Part shown: positions 34,076-42,379 of the stretch, in pieces
Position numbering within the stretch: position 1 is the stretch's first letter
How the letters are laid out: each line of letters starts with the position of its first letter
Source: Pseudomonadaceae bacterium
GTDB lineage: Bacteria; Pseudomonadota; Gammaproteobacteria; Pseudomonadales; Pseudomonadaceae
Assembly: GCA_900766265.1 (NCBI GenBank)
Contig: CAAFUS010000006.1
Location: forward strand, 630,150-694,149
DNA length: 64,000 nt
Direction: 5' to 3'
Program-made: the position numbers and the translations under genes
The notes under the pieces: generated by a model
The model's database searches: none
Told to the model about the DNA's origin: nothing
The model's input: the letters and a program-made list of their open reading frames with translations, nothing else

Positions 34076-35410
34076 ATGCTACGCACTCCCTCATGGGCCA
34101 CTGCAAGCCTGTTGGCCGCAGCCATCACCCTCGCTGGCTGCGGAGATGAAAAGGAAGCCACCAACCAGGCTGCACAAGCGCCGGCCTCCACTGAAAGCCA
34201 GCCGGCCCAGGCAGCGGCGCAGCCGGACCAGGAGGCGATCAAGGCGGTAGTCATGCATTACGCCGACCTGGCCCACGCGACGTTCAGCGACGCCCAAGGC
34301 ACCGCCGTGGAACTGCAGAAGGCCGTCGACGCCCTGCTCGCCGATCCGACCGAAGAGACCCTGCAGGCCGCCCGCGAGGCCTGGGTAGCGGCGCGCGTTC
34401 CCTACATGCAGACCGAAGTGTTCCGCTTCGGCAACACCGTGGTCGACGATTGGGAAGGTCAGGTCAACGCTTGGCCCCTCGATGAAGGCCTGATCGACTA
34501 CGTCGCCGACGATTACCAGCACGCACTGGGCAATCCGGGGGCTCAGGCCAACATCATCGCCAACCGCGAGATTCAGGTCGGCGAGGACATCATCGACGTC
34601 AACGAGATCACTGCCGAGAAGCTCGCCAGCCTGAACGAGCTGGGCGGCTCCGAAGCCAACGTCGCCACTGGCTACCACGCCATCGAATTCCTGCTCTGGG
34701 GTCAGGATCTCAACGGTACGGAACCCGGCGCCGGGGAGCGTCCCGCCACCGATTACGTCGAAGGCGACGGCTGCACGGGTGGTAACTGCGACCGCCGCCG
34801 CACCTACCTCAAGGTGGCCACCGACCTGCTGGTCAGCGACCTCGAGGAAATGGTCGGCCAGTGGGCGCCAGGTCAGGACAACTACCGCGCCACTCTTGAA
34901 TCCGAGCAACCGGAGAACGGCCTGCGCAAGATGCTGTTCGGCATGGGCAGCCTGTCGCTCGGTGAACTGGCGGGCGAGCGCATGAAGGTCGCGCTCGAAG
35001 CCAACTCCACCGAGGACGAACACGACTGCTTCAGCGACAACACCCACAACTCCCACTTCTACAACGGCAAGGGCATCCGCAACGTCTACCTGGGCGAATA
35101 CCGCCGCGTGGACGGCAGCACCCTCACCGGTGCCAGCCTGGCCTCGCTGGTCAATGCCGCCAACCCCGAGGTGGACAAGACACTGCGCGCCGACCTGGAA
35201 GACACCGAAGCCAAGCTCCAGGTACTGGTCAGCAGCGCCGAGAATGGCGAGGCCTTCGACCAGCTGATCGCCGCCGATAACGCTGAAGGTCAGGAGAAGG
35301 TTCGCGACGCCATCGCGGCGCTGGTCAAGCAGACCGGCTCCATCGAACAGGCCGCTACGGCCCTGGGCATCAGCGACCTGAATCCCGACACCGCCGATCA
35401 CGAATTCTGA
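34076..35410 (+). CDS. Imelysin family lipoprotein (IcmP/EfeO M75-like)
   Basis: A 444-residue periplasmic lipoprotein: signal peptide with lipobox LAGC (Cys at about residue 22), an Ala/Gln-rich linker, then the imelysin (M75) helical-bundle domain. The metal-site motif GxHxxE is visible as G199-Y-H201-AI-E204 in ATGYHAIEFLLWGQD. AAGGAAC precedes the ATG. The P. aeruginosa counterpart is described as the insulin-cleaving metalloproteinase IcmP, but the fold is shared with EfeO-type iron binders, and the upstream Fur box points to iron. It heads a four-gene set with di-heme and DUF1513 proteins. Confidence 0.88.
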   Translation: MLRTPSWATASLLAAAITLAGCGDEKEATNQAAQAPASTESQPAQAAAQPDQEAIKAVVMHYADLAHATFSDAQGTAVELQKAVDALLADPTEETLQAAREAWVAARVPYMQTEVFRFGNTVVDDWEGQVNAWPLDEGLIDYVADDYQHALGNPGAQANIIANREIQVGEDIIDVNEITAEKLASLNELGGSEANVATGYHAIEFLLWGQDLNGTEPGAGERPATDYVEGDGCTGGNCDRRRTYLKVATDLLVSDLEEMVGQWAPGQDNYRATLESEQPENGLRKMLFGMGSLSLGELAGERMKVALEANSTEDEHDCFSDNTHNSHFYNGKGIRNVYLGEYRRVDGSTLTGASLASLVNAANPEVDKTLRADLEDTEAKLQVLVSSAENGEAFDQLIAADNAEGQEKVRDAIAALVKQTGSIEQAATALGISDLNPDTADHEF

Positions 35411-35522
35411 TCGACGCCGCCCGGGGCCCAGCCCCGGGCGGACCGCGGCAGCACGCCACACCGGAACCGGCCAGCGCATCGCTTCACGCGTCAGACCTCG
35501 TACGCCGTCCGTGGTTATTGAA

Positions 35523-35541
35523 AATGCAAATCCCTCTTATT
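35523..35541. promoter_or_regulatory. Fur box 2
   Basis: AATGCAAATCCCTCTTATT matches the Pseudomonas Fur box at 14 of 19 positions by hand alignment. It lies 53 bases before the DUF1111 gene, suggesting a second iron-controlled start inside the set. Confidence 0.55.
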
Positions 35542-35594
35542 CAGCAACGGTTAGCCTGCTAAGCTTGCCGCCCTCTCCTTCATCGAGCACCCCG

Positions 35595-37019
35595 ATGCGT
35601 CCGCTTTTCCGCTGCTCGTTCCTGCTCCTGGCACTGGCATTGGCCGGCTGCGACGAACAGGTGCCACGCTTCGACAGCGCCGAGCCTGGCGAGGAACTCT
35701 CGGGTGGCAGCGCCACGGTCAACCGCAGCGACCACAACGCCTTCTCGATGCCCTCGGCCAACCTCTCGCCAACGCGGCGACTTGATTTCAGCGTCGGCAA
35801 CAGCTTCTTCCGCAACCCCTGGGTCATCGCACCGGCCACCACCACGGCACGGGACGGGCTCGGCCCGCTGTTCAACACCAACGCTTGCCAGAACTGCCAC
35901 ATCAAGGATGGCCGTGGCCACCCGGCTGACGCCCAGGCAATAAACGCCGTCTCGATGCTGGTGCGCGTGTCCCGGCCGGCTGCTGGCGATGGAAATGGCG
36001 ATGCGGCGATGCTCGAGCGCCTGGGCAACCTCCCCGACCCGGTGTACGGCGCGCAGCTGCAGGACATGTCGATCCCCGGTGTGACGCCCGAAGCGAGAAT
36101 CCGCGTGGAATACACCTACTCGACCGTGGCCTTCGCCGACGGCGCCGAAGTCGAGCTACGCGCCCCGCAGCTGAAGATCGACCAGCTCGGCTACGGCCCC
36201 TTCCATCCGGACACCGAGTTCTCCGCACGGGTCGCGCCGCCGATGATCGGCCTCGGGCTACTAGAAGCCATCGCACCGGCCGACATCCTGGCCCAGGCCG
36301 ACCCGGAAGACCGCGACGGAGACGGCATCTCCGGGCGCCCTAATCTGGTCTGGAACGAGGAGACCGGTCAGATGGAACTGGGCCGCTTCGGCTGGAAGGC
36401 CGGCCTGCCCACGCTCGATCAGCAGAACGCCCAGGCCTTCGCCATCGACATGGGCCTGACCAACCGCGTCTTCCCCCACGACGACTGCACCGAGGCCCAG
36501 TCCGACTGCCACCGGGCCGCCAACGGTGGCGAGCCGGAGGTCAGCGACAACATCCTCGCCGCCGTGCTGTTCTACACCCGCAACCTGGCCGTGCCGATGC
36601 GCCGCAAGGTCGATGATCCCCAGGTGCTGGCCGGGAAGGGCCTGTTCCACCAGGCCGGTTGTCAGCGCTGCCATACGCCACAGTTCACCACCGCACCCGA
36701 TGCTGCCGAACCGGAGCTGGCCAACCAGGTGATCCGCCCCTACACCGACCTCCTGCTACACGACATGGGCGAGGGGCTGGCGGACAACCGCGGCGAGTTC
36801 CAGGCCACTGGCCGGGAATGGCGCACCGCGCCGCTGTGGGGCATCGGCTTGACCGGGACGGTCAGTGGACATACCCAGTTTCTGCATGACGGGCGCGCGC
36901 GCTCCCTGCTGGAGGCCATTCTCTGGCATGGCGGAGAGGCCGAGGCAGCCCGCCAGACAGTGCTGGGCTTCGACGCGCAGCAACGCGCCGCGCTGATTGC
37001 CTTTCTCGAATCTCTCTGA
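35595..37019 (+). CDS. Di-heme c-type cytochrome / thiol oxidoreductase-like lipoprotein (DUF1111)
   Basis: A 474-residue exported lipoprotein with lipobox LAGC at about residue 19. Two c-type haem sites are visible: CQNCH near residue 99 (NTNACQNCHIKDGRGHP) and CQRCH near 357 (GLFHQAGCQRCHTPQ). The fold is of the DUF1111 family, related to MauG/cytochrome c peroxidases. The ATG at 35595 starts the signal peptide; the frame is open upstream, through the Fur box. It sits between two imelysin lipoproteins, and may carry out redox chemistry on iron or haem in the periplasm. Confidence 0.88.
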   Translation: MRPLFRCSFLLLALALAGCDEQVPRFDSAEPGEELSGGSATVNRSDHNAFSMPSANLSPTRRLDFSVGNSFFRNPWVIAPATTTARDGLGPLFNTNACQNCHIKDGRGHPADAQAINAVSMLVRVSRPAAGDGNGDAAMLERLGNLPDPVYGAQLQDMSIPGVTPEARIRVEYTYSTVAFADGAEVELRAPQLKIDQLGYGPFHPDTEFSARVAPPMIGLGLLEAIAPADILAQADPEDRDGDGISGRPNLVWNEETGQMELGRFGWKAGLPTLDQQNAQAFAIDMGLTNRVFPHDDCTEAQSDCHRAANGGEPEVSDNILAAVLFYTRNLAVPMRRKVDDPQVLAGKGLFHQAGCQRCHTPQFTTAPDAAEPELANQVIRPYTDLLLHDMGEGLADNRGEFQATGREWRTAPLWGIGLTGTVSGHTQFLHDGRARSLLEAILWHGGEAEAARQTVLGFDAQQRAALIAFLESL

Positions 37020-37062
37020 TGGCCGGGTCGTCGCACCCGGTCCTGTGCATGCGTGAGGAGCC

Positions 37063-38142
37063 ATGATGAACAGCAACCTTAACCTTCGCGTCCTGTGCCT
37101 GGCCTGGATGGCCGCCGCTGCGCTCGTCGGCTGTTCCCAGCCGGAGCCGATGGAGCGGGCCAGCGCCGCCCTGGCCGATAGCGTCCTCGTGCCGGCCCAC
37201 CGCGAATGGGCCGAGAGCAACCGGCGCCTGGCCGCCAGCGCCCACGCCTTTTGCGCAGGCAACGAGACCCTGGACGAGGCGCGCCAGGCGTACGTGCAGG
37301 CACAACTGGCCTGGGCAGGCCTGCAACCCCTGCTGATCGGCCCCATGGGGGAAGGGAACCTGGCCTGGCAGGTGCAGTTCTGGCCGGACAAGAAGAATCT
37401 GGTGGCACGTCAGGTCGGCGGCCTGCTCAAGAACACGCCGCAGCTGACCCGCGATGACGTGGCAAGCGCCAGCGTGGTGGTTCAGGGACTGACTGCCTAC
37501 GAGTACGTCCTGTTCGACCAGGGCGTCGACCTGCAGGACGCGGCCACCCGCAGCCACTACTGCCCGTTGCTGATGGCCATCGGTGAACACCAGCAGACGC
37601 TCTCGGCCGGCATCGTAGAACGGTGGACGGTCAAGGACGGCATGGCCGCCCAGCTCAAGCGTTTCCCCAGCGAGCGCTACGCCGAGCCCAGCGAAGCCAT
37701 TGCCGAGCTGCTGCGGGTAGACGTCACCGCCCTCGATGCCCTGAAGAAAAAACTCGGCACGCCGCTGGGCAGACAGAACAAGGGGCAGCCACAGCCGTAC
37801 CAGGCCGAAGCCTGGCGCAGCGACACCTCGCTGGCCAGCCTCGAAGCCGCCATCAGCGGGGCGCAGCGGCTCTGGGAAGGTGCCGACCGGGACGGTTTGG
37901 AGTCGCTGCTGAGCGATGACCAGGCCGAGCTGGCCAAGCGCATCGATGACGCCTTCGTCACTACCCACCGCCACTTCGCCGAAACGGACCAGCCGCTCAA
38001 CGCGCTACTGGCCGACGAGGCCGGGCGCAACGCCCTGAACGCGCTGTACGACGATCTCAACGCCCTGCATCGCCTGCATCAGGGCGAGCTTGCGCAGGCG
38101 CTGGGCATCCAGATCGGCTTCAACGCACACGACGGAGACTGA
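37063..38142 (+). CDS. Second imelysin family lipoprotein
   Basis: A 359-residue lipoprotein with lipobox LVGC (Cys at about residue 24) and an imelysin-type domain. It differs from the first copy: the motif region reads GLTAYEYVLFDQG near residue 144, so the His of GxHxxE is replaced and only the Glu is retained. It may therefore bind metal differently or serve as partner subunit. It starts 43 bases after the DUF1111 gene (GAGGAG ribosome-binding site) and is followed after 2 bases by the DUF1513 gene, so is clearly operonic. Confidence 0.87.
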   Translation: MMNSNLNLRVLCLAWMAAAALVGCSQPEPMERASAALADSVLVPAHREWAESNRRLAASAHAFCAGNETLDEARQAYVQAQLAWAGLQPLLIGPMGEGNLAWQVQFWPDKKNLVARQVGGLLKNTPQLTRDDVASASVVVQGLTAYEYVLFDQGVDLQDAATRSHYCPLLMAIGEHQQTLSAGIVERWTVKDGMAAQLKRFPSERYAEPSEAIAELLRVDVTALDALKKKLGTPLGRQNKGQPQPYQAEAWRSDTSLASLEAAISGAQRLWEGADRDGLESLLSDDQAELAKRIDDAFVTTHRHFAETDQPLNALLADEAGRNALNALYDDLNALHRLHQGELAQALGIQIGFNAHDGD

Positions 38143-38144
38143 CC

Positions 38145-39239
38145 ATGAAGCGCCGCGCCTTCCTCGGTTTTGGCAGCGCACTGATCGCGGCGTCCGCGCT
38201 CGGCGGCTGGACGCTGGCCCACCACGGCGAGCGGAAGATCCTGCTCTCTGCCCGCGACGACGGCCAGGGGCGACACTACGCCGTGGGCTTCCGCCTCGAC
38301 GGCACTCAGGTGTTCGCCACGCCGGTCGCCGAGCGTTGCCATGACATCTATGCCCATCCGCACCTGCCGCTCGCCGTGTTCGTCGGCAGGCGGCCGAGCC
38401 GCGAAAGCTACCTGGTCGATTCGCGCGACGGTCGCTTGCTGCAGGTGCTCGCCTCGCCGCCCGATCGCCACTTCTATGGCCACGGTGTCTTCCACAAAGA
38501 CGGCGGGTGGTTCTACACCACCGAGAACGACACCTCCGAGCCGGGGCGCGGCGTGCTCGGCGTCTACCGCGTCGAGGGCGAGCGCCTGGTGCGCAGCGAC
38601 GAGCTGTCGACACACGGCGTCGGTCCGCACCAGCTGCTGTGGATGCCCGATGGCGAAACCCTGGTGATCGCCAATGGCGGCATCCGCACCGAGGCCGACA
38701 GCCGCGCGATGATGAACCTCGACGCCATGGAGGCCAGCCTGGTGCTGTTGCGTCGCGACGGCACCCTGGTCAGCAAGGAACAGCTGCCCGAGCGGATGAA
38801 CAGCGTCCGCCATCTGGCCGTGGCGCGTGACGGCACGGTGGTTTCCGGCCAGCAGTACGAAGGCGACCCGATGGACAGCGCACCGCTGCTGGCGATCAAG
38901 CGTCCCGGCCAACCGTTCCAGCCCTTCCCCCTCGGCGAAGCGCAACGCCTAGTGATGAACCAGTACACCGCCAGCCTGGCGATCCATGACGAACTGCGCC
39001 TGCTGGCGGTGACCGCGCCGCGCGGCAACCGGGTGTTCTTCTGGAATCTGGACACGGCCGAACTGCTCGAAGAAGCCACGCTCGCCGACTGCGCCGGTGT
39101 CGGTGCGGTCGAGCAGGGTTTCGTGGTCACCTCCGGCCAGGGCCGCTGTCGCCTCTACGACTGCCGCGGCGAGCGCATCGTCGCCAGGCCTCTGGACCTG
39201 CCATCGGGGCTCTGGGACAACCATCTGCGGCTGGCCTGA
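38145..39239 (+). CDS. DUF1513 periplasmic beta-propeller-like protein
   Basis: A 364-residue protein beginning MKRRAFLGFGSALIAASALGG, a twin-arginine signal peptide. The body repeats short blade-like strands (HDIYAHPHLPLAVFVGRRP, GHGVFHKDGGWFYTTEND, GVGPHQLLWMPDGETLVIANGG) as in seven-bladed propellers. Tat export suggests folding in the cytoplasm. It is the last gene of the iron-imelysin set, starting 2 bases after the second imelysin. Function unknown. Confidence 0.85.
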   Translation: MKRRAFLGFGSALIAASALGGWTLAHHGERKILLSARDDGQGRHYAVGFRLDGTQVFATPVAERCHDIYAHPHLPLAVFVGRRPSRESYLVDSRDGRLLQVLASPPDRHFYGHGVFHKDGGWFYTTENDTSEPGRGVLGVYRVEGERLVRSDELSTHGVGPHQLLWMPDGETLVIANGGIRTEADSRAMMNLDAMEASLVLLRRDGTLVSKEQLPERMNSVRHLAVARDGTVVSGQQYEGDPMDSAPLLAIKRPGQPFQPFPLGEAQRLVMNQYTASLAIHDELRLLAVTAPRGNRVFFWNLDTAELLEEATLADCAGVGAVEQGFVVTSGQGRCRLYDCRGERIVARPLDLPSGLWDNHLRLA

Positions 39240-39352
39240 ACCATTCAAGCTTGCGGCCCGTACGCCGACACAGGGGCACCGGAGGCTAACCGACCTGCCG
39301 AAGCGCTCATGCACCATGGGCGCCGATCCTTATCCACACCCGAGACGTACCC

Positions 39353-40978
39353 ATGCACCCGCAAAAATCGTTGCGCGCCCAACTGTTGACTCTGATCGGC
39401 GGCAGCCTTCTGCTGATGCTGATGATCGCCCTCGCCTGCTTCAGCCTCCTCTCCTCCGGGATTTCGGCCTACAAGGGGCTGCTGGACGGACCGCTTGAGC
39501 AGTCACGCCTGGTCGACGAGGCCAACCTCGAATTCAAGACCCAAGTGCAGGAGTGGAAGAACGTTCTGCTGCGCGGCAAGAGACCAGAAGATTTGGCCAC
39601 CTACTGGGGACGCTTCGAGGAAAAGGAGCGCCAGGTACAGGCGATCCTCTCCCGGCTGGCGGCACTTTCGAACGGTGATGCCGAGCTTTCCAAGCAGGTA
39701 CGCAGACTCGGCGAAGAGCACCGCAACCTCGGCATCGCCTATCGCAAAGGACGTGATGCGTTCGTGGCGGCAGGCGCCGACCCGGTCGCGGGCGATGTCG
39801 CGGTACGCGGTATCGACCGCGCCACCAGCGAGCAGCTCAGCGCGCTGGTGACCCTGCTGCACGACTCGGCGCAGCGGGGCTCCGTGGGAATCGAAGCGCA
39901 AGCGGACCGCGCGATCACGCTGGGCACCCTGATCATGGTGCTGGCCGGCGCAGGCGTCGCGCTGCTCAGCGCGTGGCTGGTCAACCGCAATCTGATCGTC
40001 CCCATCGGCCAGCTGATCGACCACATTGCCCGGCTCAGCCAGGGCAAGTTCGGCGAGCGGGTGGTCAGCTCGCGCACCGACGAACTGGGTCGCCTGGCAG
40101 TCGCGGCGAACATCCTGCGCGACTTCCTGGCCGACACCTTCACCCGCCTGCAGCGCAGCACCGCGGACCTGGACCACGCCAGCGGCGAGCTCAACGCCAT
40201 CGCCTCGCTGATGGCCCAGGGTACGCGCGAGCAATTCTCGCGCACGGACCAGGTGGCCACGGCGATGCATGAGATGTCAGCTACCGCCCAGGAAGTGGCC
40301 CGTCACGCGGCCGAAGCGGCGCAGGCGGCGGACAGCGCCGATCACTCCGCCCAACGGGGCGAAAAAGTGATGCAGGCCACCATCGACACCATCACCCACA
40401 TGCGAGGCGAGATCAGCGCCACCGCCGATGTGATTCGCCGCCTGGAGGCTGACAGCGAGCGCATCGGCACGGTGCTCGATGTGATCCGGGGTATCGCCGA
40501 CCAGACCAACCTGCTGGCCCTGAACGCCGCCATCGAAGCGGCTCGCGCTGGCGACGCCGGTCGTGGCTTCGCGGTGGTGGCCGACGAGGTACGCACCCTC
40601 GCTCGCCGCACCGCTGAATCCACCTTGGAAATCCACCGGATCATCGATACCGTGCAGACTGGCGCGGTGAATGCGGTACGCGCTATCGAGAACGGGCAGA
40701 GCCGTAGCGAACGGGGGGTCGAGCAAGTGACTGAAGCCGGTAGCATGCTGCAGCGCATCACCCAGGAGGTGGAATCGATCCGCGACATGAACCGGCAGAT
40801 CGCGACCGCCGCCGAGGAACAGACGTCGGTAGCTGAAGACATCTCGCGCAACCTCACCGAGATCACTGCCATCGCCACTGCCAACCAGCAGAACGTCGAG
40901 CGCACCGAAAGCGCCAGCCGCAACCTGCACGAACTCTCGGCGCAGTTGAGCGACGTGACCTGCCGCCTGGCTAGCTGA
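39353..40978 (+). CDS. Methyl-accepting chemotaxis protein
   Basis: A 541-residue inner-membrane chemoreceptor. First membrane helix at about 13-33, a helical periplasmic sensor at about 40-180 (DEANLEFKTQVQEWKNVLLRG), a second helix at about 187-208, a HAMP domain to about 260 (PIGQLIDHIARLSQGKFGERV), and the cytoplasmic signalling hairpin with IADQTNLLALNAAIEAARAG and EVRTLARRTAEST near residue 400-425. No C-terminal CheR-tethering pentapeptide. The ligand is not predictable. Confidence 0.93.
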   Translation: MHPQKSLRAQLLTLIGGSLLLMLMIALACFSLLSSGISAYKGLLDGPLEQSRLVDEANLEFKTQVQEWKNVLLRGKRPEDLATYWGRFEEKERQVQAILSRLAALSNGDAELSKQVRRLGEEHRNLGIAYRKGRDAFVAAGADPVAGDVAVRGIDRATSEQLSALVTLLHDSAQRGSVGIEAQADRAITLGTLIMVLAGAGVALLSAWLVNRNLIVPIGQLIDHIARLSQGKFGERVVSSRTDELGRLAVAANILRDFLADTFTRLQRSTADLDHASGELNAIASLMAQGTREQFSRTDQVATAMHEMSATAQEVARHAAEAAQAADSADHSAQRGEKVMQATIDTITHMRGEISATADVIRRLEADSERIGTVLDVIRGIADQTNLLALNAAIEAARAGDAGRGFAVVADEVRTLARRTAESTLEIHRIIDTVQTGAVNAVRAIENGQSRSERGVEQVTEAGSMLQRITQEVESIRDMNRQIATAAEEQTSVAEDISRNLTEITAIATANQQNVERTESASRNLHELSAQLSDVTCRLAS

Positions 40979-40985
40979 TTCACCG

Positions 40986-41010
40986 GACCGCGCGGCGACG
41001 CGGTTTTTTT
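40986..41010 (+). terminator. Chemoreceptor gene terminator
   Basis: ACCGCG pairs with CGCGGT, then TTTTTTT; 7 bases after the stop codon. Confidence 0.8.
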
Positions 41011-41060
41011 GCTGCGCGGGTGGTTGGGCACCCGCGCCCTGCCATGCCGTCAGCCCGACT

Positions 41061-41089
41061 TTGACTTGTCATCGGCGCAGGACTATGGT
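41061..41089 (+). promoter_or_regulatory. Promoter of the mexVW-like operon
   Basis: TTGACT (41061-41066), a 17-base spacer and TATGGT (41084-41089), 145 bases upstream of the adaptor gene. Confidence 0.55.
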
Positions 41090-41105
41090 GCTCCGCTCAA
41101 TGCTC

Positions 41106-41123
41106 GGCGGTCTGCAGACCGCC
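41106..41123. promoter_or_regulatory. Perfect 18-bp palindrome in the mexVW-like leader
   Basis: GGCGGTCTGCAGACCGCC is fully self-complementary and begins about 17 bases after the predicted -10, so it would sit at about +10. It is a candidate operator or an mRNA leader hairpin. Confidence 0.5.
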
Positions 41124-41233
41124 AACAACAAGCACCCCGGTTGAAGCGCCCCAGCGGTTTCTCGTCGGCTCCATGAACGACGTGCCGTAGCCCGCCACTT
41201 CGCTGCAACCAACGCCTCCAAGGAAATCGGAAG

Positions 41234-42361
41234 ATGTTGCGTCGCATGCTGATCATGCTGGGCGCGGTGATCCTGGTCGTTTTGATCCTCGCCGCCCTCA
41301 AGTTCAACGCCATAAGCAAACAGATTGAGCAGTTCACGGCACCCAAACCACCGGTCAGCGTCGAGGTGGTCGAGGCGAGCGAGCTGAGCTGGCAGAACCG
41401 CCTGCCGGCAATCGGCACCTTGAAGGCCTCGCAGGGCGTGGACCTCAGCGTCGAAGTGGCTGGGACGGTCAGCCAGTTGCAGTTCCGCTCCGGGCAGAAG
41501 GTCGAAAAAGGTCAGCCCATCCTGACCCTCGACAGCGAGGTGGAACAGGCGAGTCTGGCCGCCGCCGAAGCCGATCTGGGGCTGGCTCGGGTGGAATTCG
41601 AGCGCGCCCGCAGCCTGATCGACCGCCAATCCATCGCCCGTAGCGAGTTCGACCGCCTCAACGCTCAGTTGCAACGCGCCAATGCCACCGTCGCGCAGCT
41701 GCGCGCATCGCTAGCCCGCAAGCGCATCGTCGCGCCCTTTGCCGGCACGATCGGCATTCGCCAGGTCGACGTGGGCGCCTACATCGCCGCCGGCACGCCG
41801 GTGGCCACACTGCAGGATCTCTCCACCCTGTTCGTCGACTTCTACCTCGCCGAGCAGCAGGTGCCCCTGCTTGCCATCGGCCAGCGGGTCCGGGTCGAGG
41901 TCGCGGCCTATCCAGGCGAAGGCTTCGACGGCGAAATCGTCGCGCTCAACCCGAAGGTCGAGGACACCACCCGCAACGTCCTCGTGCGCGCCGAGCTGAA
42001 CAATCCTGACGGCCGGTTGCTGCCGGGCATGTTCGCCAACCTGCAGGTGGTGCTCCCGGAGGAGGCGCCAAAGATTGCGATCCCCGAAACGGCGATCACC
42101 TTCACCCTGTACGGCAACTCGGTCCTGCTGGTGAAAGAGCAGCCCGGCGAAGACGGCAACGAACCCCGCCTGGTGATCGAGCGACGCTTCGTCGAAACCG
42201 GTGACCGGCGCGACGGCCTCGTGGTGGTGCGCAACGGGCTTGCGGTCGGCGAGCGAGTGGTCATCTCCGGCCAACTCAAGCTGGACAACGGCACCCACGT
42301 GGTCATCGCCGATGAGCAGACTCTCTCCCGTGAGCCGGCCACTGGTCAGGACAGCCGATAG
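41234..42361 (+). CDS. mexV: RND efflux periplasmic adaptor (MexV-like)
   Basis: A 375-residue membrane-fusion protein. One N-terminal membrane anchor at about 6-25; split lipoyl halves flank an alpha hairpin (GTVSQLQFRSGQKVEKGQPILTLD near 76, KRIVAPFAGTIGIRQVDVGAYI near 165); beta-barrel and membrane-proximal domains follow. A Cys lipobox is absent, as in MexV. It is followed after 18 bases by the RND pump. Sequence feel, length and position near groESL match MexVW of P. aeruginosa; drugs exported cannot be read from sequence. Confidence 0.88.
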   Translation: MLRRMLIMLGAVILVVLILAALKFNAISKQIEQFTAPKPPVSVEVVEASELSWQNRLPAIGTLKASQGVDLSVEVAGTVSQLQFRSGQKVEKGQPILTLDSEVEQASLAAAEADLGLARVEFERARSLIDRQSIARSEFDRLNAQLQRANATVAQLRASLARKRIVAPFAGTIGIRQVDVGAYIAAGTPVATLQDLSTLFVDFYLAEQQVPLLAIGQRVRVEVAAYPGEGFDGEIVALNPKVEDTTRNVLVRAELNNPDGRLLPGMFANLQVVLPEEAPKIAIPETAITFTLYGNSVLLVKEQPGEDGNEPRLVIERRFVETGDRRDGLVVVRNGLAVGERVVISGQLKLDNGTHVVIADEQTLSREPATGQDSR

Positions 42362-42379
42362 GCACCGAGGACAGACGCC

